DNA of 38,372 bases, from NCBI GenBank assembly GCA_030263595.1, contig SZPG01000064.1, forward strand, positions 1-38,372, in the 5' to 3' direction. The notes below the pieces were generated by a model. It was not told the DNA's origin, made no database searches, and saw nothing but the letters and a program-made list of their open reading frames with translations. The translations under genes were made by a program, and so were the position numbers. This DNA is from Chloroflexi bacterium CFX6. GTDB taxonomy: Bacteria > Chloroflexota > Anaerolineae > Anaerolineales > Villigracilaceae. Below, piece after piece: positions 14,153 through 21,974 of the stretch; position 1 is the first letter of the stretch, and each line of letters begins with the position of its first letter.

Positions 14153-16132
14153 TCACCGGCGGGTAACGATCTCGATGTAATCCTCCGTGACCACTTCGCC
14201 GCCCGACGCGCCGAGCAGGGCGAGCAATTCATTGACGAGGCGCGCCTTGTTCTGCGCGTCCTTGCGGCTCCAGGTGCGGCTCTTGATCTCGAGGAAATAT
14301 CCGAGGTCCGGCGGCGCGCTTACGTTATCGAGATTCACGTAGAATTCGGTGTCCTTGTATTTGATGAGCCAGCGCAGGCGGTCTTTTTCGATGAACACCT
14401 CCGAGGCAGGTTTGAAATACTCGCGATAGAAGCGCAGCGAGTTCGTAGCGGGCGCGAGGAAGCGGCTGCGCGACAGCAGAACGTCGCGCTCGAATTCGCC
14501 CTCCCGCCGCACCCCCAGCAGGGTGAGCCTGGCTCTCACGTTCGTGACGTTGCCCTTCTCGTCTATGAAATCGTCCTCGCGAAAACGCACCCTCCCCTGT
14601 GACGGATCGTCGAACTGGAAATAGACGTCGTGCTGGCGGTAGTGGCGTTCGTACAGGATGTCAATTTCGTCACGCATCAATGCCTGGACGATGGGGGCTG
14701 ATTCGGCGATACGCACCTTGACCTGCACCTCGAACGATTCCTCCTCCATCGAACCGCCGAGCGCGATCAGTTTCGAAAGCACCGATTGTTCGCGCTCGAT
14801 CAGGAAGGCGTCTATCTTTTTCGCGATGTCCGCGGCTTGGGCGAGCAGCGCCTCTTCGTCGAGGGTGAGCAGCGTCCTCTCGCGCATCACCCATTTGCCG
14901 TTGATCATCACGTCGCTGACGTCGCTTGATTTGCCGGCGTACACGATCTGCGCGTACGTGTTGTCCGACGAGCGTCTGAAGGAGGGGGAATTGTGCAGGG
15001 GCGAGAGGTCCACCAGGATCAGGTCGGCGCGGCGGCCCGGGGTCAGCGAGCCGGTCAAATGTCCGATGTGAAGCGCCTGCGCGCCGAGGCGCGTCGCCAT
15101 GAGGAGGGCTTGCGAGGCGGGCAGGGAGGTCGGGTCGTTCGTCACCGCCTTGGCGATGAACGCCGCGAGGCGCACTTCCTCGAACATATCCAGGTCGTTG
15201 TTCGAGGCGGGACCGTCCGTGCCGATGCCCACGTTGAGTCCGATGGCGAGCATCTTTGTGACCGGGGCGAAGCCGGAGGCAAGTTTGAGGTTGGAGGACG
15301 GGTTGTGCGATATGCCCGCGCCCGCGTGATGGAGCGAGCGAATCTCGCCCGCGTCAATGTGGACGCAATGCGCGGCGATGACCTTTGCCTCGAACAATCC
15401 CTGCTTTTTCACGTAGGGGATGACCGGCATCCCGTTCTCGTTGCGCATGTTCTCGACCTCGAGCGCGGTTTCCGAGAGGTGGATGTGGAGCGGTACGTCG
15501 TGTTCCTTTGCAAATTCGGCGGTCTCGCGCAGGATGTCTTCCGTGGTGGTGTAGGGCGCATGAGGCGCAATGGAGGGAACGATGAGCGGATGTCCCTTCC
15601 AGCGCTCGATGTAGCCGCGCGCCCGCTCCATGGCGTCTTCGTAGGAGGTCGCGTCGGGCGTGGGGAATTTGAGGATGGACTGCCCGCAGACCGCGCGCAT
15701 CCCCGCCTGGGCGGTGGCTTTGGCGACCTCCTCCTCGTAGAAGTACATGTCGTTGAAGGTCGTCACGCCGCTACGGATGAGTTCGGCGCAGGCGATGGAG
15801 GTCCCCAGCCGGACGGATTCGGGGGATACGAATTCCCTTTCGACGGGCCACATGTAGCCCTGGAGCCATACGTCGAGGCGCAGGTCGTCTGCGATGCCGC
15901 GCAGGAGGGTCATGGGAACGTGGGTGTGCGCGTTGACGAGACCGGGCATCAACACTCTGCCTTTGCAGTCAATCGTTTCCGTTCCGCCGTATTCCTTTTT
16001 GATCTCGTCTTCGGGTCCCACCGCGACGATGCTGTCCCCCCTGACGGCGAGCGCGCCGGGGTTGTATTGGTTCATCTTTTCGTCCATGGTGAGGACGTGG
16101 GCGTTGAGGAAGAGGGTATCAACTGTTTGCAT
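14153..16132 (-). CDS. Amidohydrolase (MtaD/SsnA-type deaminase) fused to a C-terminal CYTH domain
   Basis: A 659-residue two-domain protein; a normal MtaD-type deaminase has about 430-450 residues. Residues 1-445 are a metal-dependent amidohydrolase of the 5-methylthioadenosine/S-adenosylhomocysteine deaminase group: NAHTH (H69, H71), HIHLSE (H218, E221), HCVH (H255), GTDG (D306), and a final PGRRADLILVD. It would deaminate an adenine-type nucleoside, but the substrate is inferred. Residues 465-659 match the CYTH/triphosphate tunnel fold: FEVQVKVRI (the ExExK motif with its second Glu as Gln470), DVYFQFDDP, GRVRFRED, RLTLLG, RLRWLIKY and LGYFLEIKSRTW. CYTH enzymes handle triphosphates such as thiamine triphosphate or ATP. 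The ATG at 16132 has GGGAGC 6 nt upstream. There is no stop or gap between the domains. Confidence 0.85.
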   Translation of the reverse strand: MQTVDTLFLNAHVLTMDEKMNQYNPGALAVRGDSIVAVGPEDEIKKEYGGTETIDCKGRVLMPGLVNAHTHVPMTLLRGIADDLRLDVWLQGYMWPVEREFVSPESVRLGTSIACAELIRSGVTTFNDMYFYEEEVAKATAQAGMRAVCGQSILKFPTPDATSYEDAMERARGYIERWKGHPLIVPSIAPHAPYTTTEDILRETAEFAKEHDVPLHIHLSETALEVENMRNENGMPVIPYVKKQGLFEAKVIAAHCVHIDAGEIRSLHHAGAGISHNPSSNLKLASGFAPVTKMLAIGLNVGIGTDGPASNNDLDMFEEVRLAAFIAKAVTNDPTSLPASQALLMATRLGAQALHIGHLTGSLTPGRRADLILVDLSPLHNSPSFRRSSDNTYAQIVYAGKSSDVSDVMINGKWVMRERTLLTLDEEALLAQAADIAKKIDAFLIEREQSVLSKLIALGGSMEEESFEVQVKVRIAESAPIVQALMRDEIDILYERHYRQHDVYFQFDDPSQGRVRFREDDFIDEKGNVTNVRARLTLLGVRREGEFERDVLLSRSRFLAPATNSLRFYREYFKPASEVFIEKDRLRWLIKYKDTEFYVNLDNVSAPPDLGYFLEIKSRTWSRKDAQNKARLVNELLALLGASGGEVVTEDYIEIVTRR

Positions 16133-16143
16133 GTTGCTCCCGT

Positions 16144-16554
16144 TTATTGCTCCTGTTGCAGGTTTTCAAGTAGTTTGCGTGTTTCTTCGAGGAAGAAACC
16201 AGCCTTTTCAATTGCCTGAACCGCATCTTCGGAATAGTATACATTGCTGGGCGTCAGGTCCGGCAGTCCATTTGGATAACGCGTTGGAATGTAGAACTTG
16301 TCCAGGTATGCCGCATTTGAAATCCAGTTCTGAAGCCCGTTCGATCTATCCTGTTGTGGAAACTGCATGACCTTTTTTTGAATGGAATGTCCCCATGGGT
16401 CGTCATCAATGGCAAGCCAAAGCGCCTTCATTGCCTTTTCGGCGCTATGCCGCGACGCCTCGCCCCGCGCCAGCGAACCAAAAAGGATCGCTTTCTCGAT
16501 ATTGTGTTTTTTGAAAGCAGGTTGGAGTTTATTCTTCAGGTCGTCTATTTTCAT
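16144..16554 (-). pseudogene. In-frame chimera of a MNT nucleotidyltransferase and a HEPN protein
   Basis: A 136-residue reading frame starting at ATG 16554 with AGGA upstream. Residues 1-37 are the start of a minimal nucleotidyltransferase (KAILFGSLARGEASRHS, G26-S27), cut just where the catalytic DIDLLV should follow. Residues 38-136 continue directly as the middle and end of a HEPN protein (AEKAMKALWLA, WGHSI, YLDKFYIPTRYPNGLPD and a final helix). The HEPN lacks its first helix. A deletion apparently joined two neighbouring genes at a shared AGCG. Both activities should be lost: no DxD and no RX4-6H. The frame stays open, so a protein may still be made. It lies 11 nt before the amidohydrolase gene and has its own TATAAT box. 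Confidence 0.75.
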
Positions 16555-16572
16555 GGCGCGATTCCTGAAAAG

Positions 16573-16578
16573 ATTATA
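16573..16578 (-). promoter_or_regulatory. -10 box of the MNT-HEPN chimera gene
   Basis: TATAAT on the minus strand lies 18 nt before the ATG at 16554, with AGGA between. The downstream amidohydrolase operon may be read from it too. The 16579-16646 spacer shows nothing else. Confidence 0.5.
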
Positions 16579-16646
16579 GCACGTTCATTCGGGGAACACA
16601 CCTGGCGGCGAAGGACGGCGGCAAGCTCCCTGAGTCCATATTTCCA

Positions 16647-17624
16647 TTACGGCGCAAACTCCAGGAGAACCTTGAGCGCTTCCAGGTTTTGTTTGAAGTC
16701 GGTATCGCGGTGGTTGGCGAGTTCCATGTCCACCGCCGCGCCGACGCCGTTCTCGACCGCCCAATCGGCGAGTGTGCCGGTGTATTCGCAGCCCGTGTCA
16801 ATCGGCGGGTAGGGGTAGCCGGTCGCTTTTGCCAGCGCTTTTGCCAGGCGGATCGAATCCGGCTCCCAGGGATCGCCGCCGGGGAAGACCCCCAGCGCGG
16901 CGCTGTGATAACTGATGATCGCCAGAATATCGTGAGAGGCTATGAAACTCATTACAGCGCGCGTTTCGGGTTCGGAGCCGCCGTACGATCCACCGGTGGT
17001 GGGACGCCATATCCAGCAGCCGTCGCGGTTCCAGTCCGCGGTCCAGTTGCGGGAGGGGAAGTTGCGATTCAAATCCACGCCGAGGTGGTTGACGCGCCCA
17101 TCCACGCCGTTGTCGCGCGCTTCTCCATCGGGGTTCATGTTGCGGATGATGTAGAGCGTCGCGTCTTCGGGAATGACTTCGGGATGGTCAATGATGTGTC
17201 GTATCAGTTCGTTCGCAAGCCCGACGGTGTTCCCCTCGTAGCCTCCGTGAATACCCGCCACGATCAGGTATTCGCGTTCGCCGGAGCCGAAGGTGTACAC
17301 GTCAATGGGGCGTCCCTGATGCGAAAGACCGATGATGTTGGATTGCTGCCCATGGTCGAGGACGAAAGGCGTTGACGTTTCGAAGACCGGCGGGGTGAAA
17401 AATGGATTTGGGGTGAGCGTGGGGAGGTAATAACTTGTGGGAGGGAGCCTCTGCGTCGGCGCGGCGCGCGGGGTTTCGGTCAACGCGTGCGCGGCGGAGG
17501 CGCGGCGACCGTTGGCGTAAAGAAAACCCGCGCCCAGCAGGCAGATGACGACCGCAAAGTTCAATCCCCAGATCGCGTAAACCCACGAATGGGAAGGGGA
17601 ACTCTTTTTACGCGGCATCGGCAT
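16647..17624 (-). CDS. M14-family zinc carboxypeptidase, membrane-anchored
   Basis: A 325-residue protein with an N-terminal membrane anchor (residues 14-36), a Pro/Thr-rich linker (about 50-85) and an M14 peptidase domain. Zinc and catalytic residues are in place: IHGGYEGN (H126, E130), DLNRNFP (R187 for the substrate carboxylate), SYH (H240) and DMELANH (E301, the catalytic Glu). NPDGE and GGSEPETRAV are further family motifs. It probably trims peptides or peptidoglycan stems outside the cytoplasm. The ATG at 17624 has AGGA 5 nt upstream and overlaps the cinA stop codon by 17 nt; an ATG two codons later is possible. Translation is therefore coupled to cinA. Confidence 0.88.
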   Translation of the reverse strand: MPMPRKKSSPSHSWVYAIWGLNFAVVICLLGAGFLYANGRRASAAHALTETPRAAPTQRLPPTSYYLPTLTPNPFFTPPVFETSTPFVLDHGQQSNIIGLSHQGRPIDVYTFGSGEREYLIVAGIHGGYEGNTVGLANELIRHIIDHPEVIPEDATLYIIRNMNPDGEARDNGVDGRVNHLGVDLNRNFPSRNWTADWNRDGCWIWRPTTGGSYGGSEPETRAVMSFIASHDILAIISYHSAALGVFPGGDPWEPDSIRLAKALAKATGYPYPPIDTGCEYTGTLADWAVENGVGAAVDMELANHRDTDFKQNLEALKVLLEFAP

Positions 17625-18819
17625 CGTTTTCCTGGGCGCGGAGTCTCAGCCAGTTCAAAGCCAGGTTGACCGACCAGCGCGGCAGGCTGCGCGGCGGTCC
17701 ACCGTAAGTGATGCGATGCGTCTTTTCCCCGCGCGGCGTGATGAGCGCCATGACCGCCGAGCGTTCCGTCACGTTGACCGTCACACCCAGCGCGGCGTCT
17801 GCGTTGGATGCGGCTCGGGCGGCGCGCAAAGCGTCCATTAGCGAGGCAGGATCGAGGTCCGGCAGCGAAGCGGCGTGAGGGATCGCGCGCGCCAGCAATC
17901 CGTCGAGTCCCGATTCGATGGCGGTCAAAGTCCACCCGCGTCCTGCCACAGCGTCAAGCGCCGCATCCTCCAGTTTATCCTCGTCCGCTCCGAAGACGAA
18001 ATTCCCCAGCCGTTCGCGGGCTTGTCTTTCGATCTCCGCGATCATGGCGTCGGCTTCGGCTTCGCTCCCGGCTTTCGCCGTAATGCGGACATCCACCACG
18101 CCGGTATGCGCGGCAAGCCCGACCGTGGGGTTGCTCAACGTTTCGAGGTCGCTGATCTTCTCGTCTATCGCGCCCTCGCCGAGGCCCGCGCAATGCAAAA
18201 TGCGGATCTTGATGATCGCATCCAGATCGAATCGTTTTTGAAGGTACGGAATGATGGATTCGTGCAGGATGTGTTCCATCTCGTTGGGGACGCCGGGCAG
18301 GGAGATGACGACGCTTTCCCTCACCCCCGTCCCCTCTCCACCCCCCTCTTTCTCTCCCCCCATTTTCGCAGAAAATGGGGGGGGATGGAGGGGGGTCTCC
18401 ACGATGAAGCACGGCGCGGTGCCAACCGGATTTGGAATCGCAATTGCCCCTTTGGGAACGTGCGCCTGTCGCTTTTGATTCTCGGAGGGTTTGCGCCCGT
18501 AACGCGAAATGATCTCGACGATCTGTTCCCACAGGTCTGCGCGGAATTCCAGTTCGACGCCGACCGCTTTTGCGACCGCTTCGCGCGTGGGGTCATCCAC
18601 AGTGGGACCCAGCCCGCCGGTGGTGATGACGATCTCGGCGCGGTCCATCGAGTTGCGGATGGCGTCCGCGATACGTCCGACGTTGTCGCCGATGGTGATG
18701 GTGCGGTAGATGTCCACGCCCAAGCCGCGCAGGGTGCGCGCGAGGTAACGCGTGTTGGTGTCCACGATCTCGCCGAGGAGGATTTCCGTTCCGATGGTGA
18801 TGATCTCTGCCGAGGGCAT
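17608..18819 (-). CDS. cinA: CinA-like protein with an intact MoCF domain and a degenerate C-terminal domain
   Basis: A 403-residue CinA-family protein starting at ATG 18819 behind AAGGA. Residues 1-170 are the COG1058 MoCF-like domain (GTEILLGEIVDTNTRYLA, TTGGLGPTVDDPTREAVA, PNPVGTAP, ISLPGVPNEM), which in CinA has ADP-ribose or NMN-related pyrophosphatase activity. Residues 143-166 are a Pro/Gly/Glu-rich insert encoded by a palindromic repeat, between GTAPCFIVE and VVISLPGVP. Residues 200-285 form the usual linker domain. The C-terminal domain (about 290-403) keeps only traces of NMN deamidase: AESCTGG has become AIESGLDG, the GGxxYSNExK segment is absent, and the domain is short. The deamidase activity is probably lost. 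Confidence 0.85.
   Translation of the reverse strand: MPSAEIITIGTEILLGEIVDTNTRYLARTLRGLGVDIYRTITIGDNVGRIADAIRNSMDRAEIVITTGGLGPTVDDPTREAVAKAVGVELEFRADLWEQIVEIISRYGRKPSENQKRQAHVPKGAIAIPNPVGTAPCFIVETPLHPPPFSAKMGGEKEGGGEGTGVRESVVISLPGVPNEMEHILHESIIPYLQKRFDLDAIIKIRILHCAGLGEGAIDEKISDLETLSNPTVGLAAHTGVVDVRITAKAGSEAEADAMIAEIERQARERLGNFVFGADEDKLEDAALDAVAGRGWTLTAIESGLDGLLARAIPHAASLPDLDPASLMDALRAARAASNADAALGVTVNVTERSAVMALITPRGEKTHRITYGGPPRSLPRWSVNLALNWLRLRAQENDADAA
18318..18402 (-). repeat. Palindromic repeat inserted in frame within cinA
   Basis: CCCCCCATTTTC (18356-18367) pairs perfectly with GAAAATGGGGGG (18371-18382) around GCA. Outside it lie further C-rich and G-rich arms. It encodes CinA residues of about 143-166 without breaking the frame. 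Confidence 0.8.
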
Positions 18820-18829
18820 GGTAATTCCT

Positions 18830-18901
18830 TCCTCATCCCCAGCCCTTCCCCCGAAGGGGAAGGGAGTCCCCATTCCCATATTGGGAGAGACTGGGGGAGG
18901 G
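18830..18901. repeat. Palindromic G/C-rich repeat in the cinA upstream spacer
   Basis: CCCTTCCCC and GGGGAAGGG flank CGAA in a perfect hairpin, with outer arms CTCATCCCCAG and CTGGGGGAGGG. It is of the same kind as the repeats inside alaS and cinA and fills the gap between the oxidoreductase stop and cinA. Confidence 0.75.
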
Positions 18902-20056
18902 TTAAACCACATTGTACTCTTTTATCAGTCTTCCTTCCTCGAAGCGCGCCAGGTCGAGCATGGAAACGTCAACGGTCGAGAACCTGCCATCCAGAATGAA
19001 CTCGCTCATCAATTTGCCCGAGACGGGTCCGTGCATAAAACCGTGACCGGAAAAACCGGTGCAAACAAGGAAACCCTCCACGTTCGTTTTGCCGAAGATC
19101 GGATGCGCGTCGGGCGTCACCTCATACAAGCCCGCCCAGTGCGAGGCGCGGCTGGCTTTTTCGACAAGCGGCATCCTGGCAATGGCGGCTTCGAGATTGA
19201 CCAGTTCGAATTCCTCGTCCACGCTCTGGTCGAAACCGGGTTTTTCGTTTTGATTGCTCATGCCGATCAGGAGTCCCTCGCCCTCGCGATGAAAATACAG
19301 CGACTGCGCGAAGTCAATCACAAACGGAAAATCCTGCGGCAACTCCTTCAACGGACTCGTGGTGAACATCTGCCTGCGGAGGGGGACGATGGGGATTTGG
19401 ACTCCCGCCATCGCGCCGACATGACCCGACCAGGGTCCCGCCGCGTTCAGGATCGTGCGCGTCTGGACCACGCCCCGGCTTGTTTCCACCGCTTCGACCT
19501 TATCCCCGCCGACGCGGATTCCCGTCACCTCCGCGTTGTTGACGGCTTTGACTCCCATCTTTTGCGCCGCGCCGATGTATCCCATCACGACGCTGTTCGG
19601 GTCAACGATGCCGTCCTTTTGATGGAAGGTTCCGGTAAGCGCGTCGTCGAATCGCATCATGGGCAGGCGTTCGCGTATTTCGTCTCCGCTCAGGAGTCGA
19701 GTTCCCACGCCGAGACTGTTTTGTAACTTCACATTTTGTCGAAACGTGTTCGCGTCCTTTTCGTTGGTCGCCACCAGCAAATACCCGCATTGGCGATAAT
19801 TCACGTCCTGACCGGTCTCCTCCTTGAAGCGTTCGATCATGGGCAGGCTTTCGAGCGAGAGTTTGACGTTGATCTCGGTGGAGAACTGGTAACGGACCCC
19901 GCCCGCGCAGCGTCCCGTCGCGCCTGTGCCGAAGAACTCCTCCTTTTCGAGCAACACGATGTTCTTCACGCCGCGCTGCGCCAGGTGATACGCCGCGCTG
20001 GCGCCCATGACCCCTCCGCCGATGATGACGATGTCTGCTGTGTTTGATATATCCAT
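18902..20056 (-). CDS. FAD-dependent oxidoreductase of the DAO family (sarcosine/proline oxidase-like)
   Basis: A 384-residue flavoenzyme. The N-terminus carries the dinucleotide site VIIGGGVMGASAAYHLAQRG, then LLEKEEFFGTGATGRCAGGVRYQF, which is typical of D-amino-acid-oxidase-fold enzymes such as the beta subunit of sarcosine oxidase, proline dehydrogenase or dimethylglycine oxidase. Later motifs are NAAGPWSGHVGAMAGV and the C-terminal GFSGHGFMHGPVSGKLMSEFI, both of which contact FAD. It would oxidise a secondary amine or imino acid in the cytoplasm; the actual substrate is unknown. The ATG at 20056 has GAGAG 5 nt upstream; an ATG four codons earlier lacks a ribosome site. It lies downstream of a broken ornithine-cyclodeaminase gene, across a MITE-like repeat. 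Confidence 0.88.
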   Translation of the reverse strand: MDISNTADIVIIGGGVMGASAAYHLAQRGVKNIVLLEKEEFFGTGATGRCAGGVRYQFSTEINVKLSLESLPMIERFKEETGQDVNYRQCGYLLVATNEKDANTFRQNVKLQNSLGVGTRLLSGDEIRERLPMMRFDDALTGTFHQKDGIVDPNSVVMGYIGAAQKMGVKAVNNAEVTGIRVGGDKVEAVETSRGVVQTRTILNAAGPWSGHVGAMAGVQIPIVPLRRQMFTTSPLKELPQDFPFVIDFAQSLYFHREGEGLLIGMSNQNEKPGFDQSVDEEFELVNLEAAIARMPLVEKASRASHWAGLYEVTPDAHPIFGKTNVEGFLVCTGFSGHGFMHGPVSGKLMSEFILDGRFSTVDVSMLDLARFEEGRLIKEYNVV

Positions 20057-20078
20057 TTTCTCTCTCATATTGTCATTG

Positions 20079-20198
20079 CGAACGAGCGAAGCGAGTGAAG
20101 CAATCTCCTTCTTATAAGTGGATTTCCAATCCGCATTGGAGGTTGCTTCGCTTGCTCCTTCGCTGTCACTCAGGACAAGGCTCGCAACGACATCCGGG
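20079..20198. mobile_element. MITE/REP-like inverted-repeat element
   Basis: The left end TGTCATTGCGAAC...GAGCGAAGCGAGTGAAGCAATCTCC returns inverted at the right end as GGAGGTTGCTTCGCTTGCTCC...GGCTCGCAACGACAT, around a centre of about 30 nt. The ends match this widespread type of non-coding repeat (TCATTGCGAG...GAAGCAATCTC). It has no coding potential and fills the space between the cyclodeaminase remnant and the oxidoreductase. Confidence 0.75.
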
Positions 20199-20199
20199 A

Positions 20200-21175
20200 T
20201 TAAAACTCCACTTCTTTTCCGATGTTCATTTTGCGCGCGTTTTCGAGCGCGACCTGCGCCGCCATTGCATCCTGAACGGCGACCCCCACCGATTTGAAGT
20301 AGGTGATTTCATCATTGGATTCTCTGCCGGGTTTGCGCCCCAGCACGATCTCGCCCAGTTCCGCGTGGATGTGCGATTCGTCGAACAATCCCGCGCGGAT
20401 GGGCTGGAGGAGGTCGCCCGCCTCCTCCAGCGAGGCAGAGTACGAGTCAACGCCGAACGGTCTCTGCGGGGACCTCCTGCATCTCCGGCGTGTACGAGCC
20501 GACCGCGGAGATGTGAGTCCCTGCTCTGAGGTCTTTGTCGTCGAAGACCGGTTTTGTGGAGGTTGTCGCCGTGCAGATGATGTCTGCGTGTTCGACCGCT
20601 TCTTTTGGAATGGATGCCACGCGTATATCGCGCGGGATCGGACCTTTGCCTTTCATCTCCTCTGCGAAGACGCCGGCTTTGTGCATGTCAGGGTCGAAGA
20701 TGTAAACCGTTTCGATTTTTCGCGCGGTACACGCGGCTTCGAGTTGTGTGCGTCCCTGCGCGCCCGCGCCGAAGATCGCGGCGATCCTGCTGTCCGCGCG
20801 GGAGAGCAGGTCAACAGCCGCGCCGCCCGCCGCGCCCGTGCGGATGGCGGTCAGCGAACTGCCCTCGAGCAAAGCCGCGGCGCGGCCGGTCTGCGGGTCG
20901 AAGACGAGAACGGCAGCCTGAATGTAGGCGAGTCCGCGGGCGGGGTTGGTTGGGAATAGCGAAACCGCTTTGACTGCCAGCGCCTGGTTATCGGCTGCGT
21001 GGACATAGGCTGGCATGAAGAGGCTGAGCGCGTCGCTGTTTGGGATGGGTAAACGCGTCCGAAGCGGCGCGACAGCCCTCCCGTCGGAGAGGGAGGCGTA
21101 GGCTTGTTTCATCGCCTGGATGGCTTCGTTCATCGGAAGCGCCTTACGAACTTCGTCTGCTGTCAGGATGAGCAT
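20200..21175 (-). pseudogene. Ornithine cyclodeaminase/mu-crystallin family gene with a frameshift
   Basis: The first 242 codons (ATG 21175) give an intact N-terminal and NAD-binding part: RTRLPIP, ALAVKAVSLFPTNP (Lys for substrate), FGAGAQGRTQLEA (NAD site), ISAVGSYTPEMQEVPAETVRR. A stop follows at 20447. The next frame resumes at once with VDSYSASLEEAGDLLQPIRAG...GEIVLGRKPGR...TYFKSVGVAVQDAMAA and the natural end at 20200. Relatives have about five more residues (RARVVV-like) at the join, so about 14 nt seem deleted, not one base. The intact enzyme would use NAD(P) on ornithine, alanine or cyclic ketimines. It may now be inactive. An assembly error is possible but less likely given the size. 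Confidence 0.8.
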
Positions 21176-21238
21176 CGTGGCTTCGTTTCCTTTCTGCGAA
21201 ATGATTCTCGCGTTGCAGTATGCGAATTAAATTTCGCG

Positions 21239-21850
21239 TTATGAATCCTGCGGATCGCAGCCCTGCGGCTTTTGCCAGTGATCCGTGATCATGGCTTCGA
21301 GGTTGGGCGGCGTGCAGGAAAGCCAGGGCTGGTCGGTGAGGTTGGCGGCTCTGAGTCCCTGCGAACAGGGATCGTCAATTTCGGTGAGGATGAGCGCGCC
21401 GTCCTTGATCTTCCAATTGTAAATGCCCGTCTCCCGATTGCAATACGGATCGTTGAAAAGGTGGAGGCGGTCTTCGGCAACGGCGTAAGAACCGAGACTA
21501 CGCCAGCCGGTCATGGTGTAGTAGATCCTGAAGACGCCTTTACTGAGGCTGAATTTCCATAGCCCGCCTTCGAGGGCGTAGTCCGGGCAGCGTTTGCAAG
21601 GAAACGGGGTGGCAAGGCGCGGGTTGATCTTGACGTAGGTGGCGTCCAGGATCGTGGGCTCAAGCGGTGGCAGGGGCGTCGTCCACGGAACGGGCGTACG
21701 TTCGAACAATGCGATCCAGATGTCCGTCGGAGTACCGGTTGGTCCTGAAACGGAGGGACTGGGCTTTATCCGCTGCTGATTCGGAGGCACACAAGCGGTG
21801 ATCAATAAGAGCAGAGGAATAAGAATCAGGAGGGTATTCTGTTTTTTCAT
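21239..21850 (-). CDS. Lipoprotein of unknown function
   Basis: A 203-residue exported protein starting at ATG 21850; the longer reading upstream runs through a palindrome and lacks a signal peptide. The signal peptide (MKKQNTLLILIPLLLLITAC) ends in a lipobox with Cys20. A Pro/Thr/Ser-rich stretch of about 60 residues follows, then a small beta-rich domain (GLWKFSLSKGVFRIYYTMTGW, GSYAVAEDRLHLFNDPYC, GIYNWKIKDGALILTEIDDPC). The pattern, a strand then 'xSYxVxxDxLxLxNDPYCxxxxGxYxWxxxxGxLxLxxxxDxC', resembles lipocalin-like calycin domains of Chloroflexota. The Cys residues (PCKRCP, PYC, DPC, LSC) may form disulfides. A TATAAT and a 34-bp palindrome precede the gene. Its role is unknown. Confidence 0.7.
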   Translation of the reverse strand: MKKQNTLLILIPLLLLITACVPPNQQRIKPSPSVSGPTGTPTDIWIALFERTPVPWTTPLPPLEPTILDATYVKINPRLATPFPCKRCPDYALEGGLWKFSLSKGVFRIYYTMTGWRSLGSYAVAEDRLHLFNDPYCNRETGIYNWKIKDGALILTEIDDPCSQGLRAANLTDQPWLSCTPPNLEAMITDHWQKPQGCDPQDS

Positions 21851-21872
21851 TTCCGATATTTTATACCCGGTG

Positions 21873-21917
21873 CGGTCACACACCTGCCAGGGCAGGTGTG
21901 TGACCGTGGGCATTATA
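21873..21917 (-). promoter_or_regulatory. -10 box and perfect 34-bp palindrome upstream of the lipoprotein gene
   Basis: TATAAT on the minus strand (21912-21917) is followed 5 nt later by a perfect inverted repeat with 16-bp arms (CGGTCACACACCTGCC at 21873-21888, mirrored at 21891-21906, centre 2 nt). It covers the expected transcription start, so it could be an operator or a 5' hairpin in the message. Confidence 0.5.
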
Positions 21918-21922
21918 TAACG

Positions 21923-21956
21923 AAAAGCGCAGAGAGACCTTTGCCGCTCTGCGCTT
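21923..21956 (-). terminator. Rho-independent terminator of the liv operon
   Basis: On the minus strand AAGCGCAGAG pairs perfectly with CTCTGCGCTT around a 12-nt loop and is followed by TTCG, 18 nt after livF. Confidence 0.8.
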
Positions 21957-21974
21957 CCTGCGGGGCGTGGTGGT

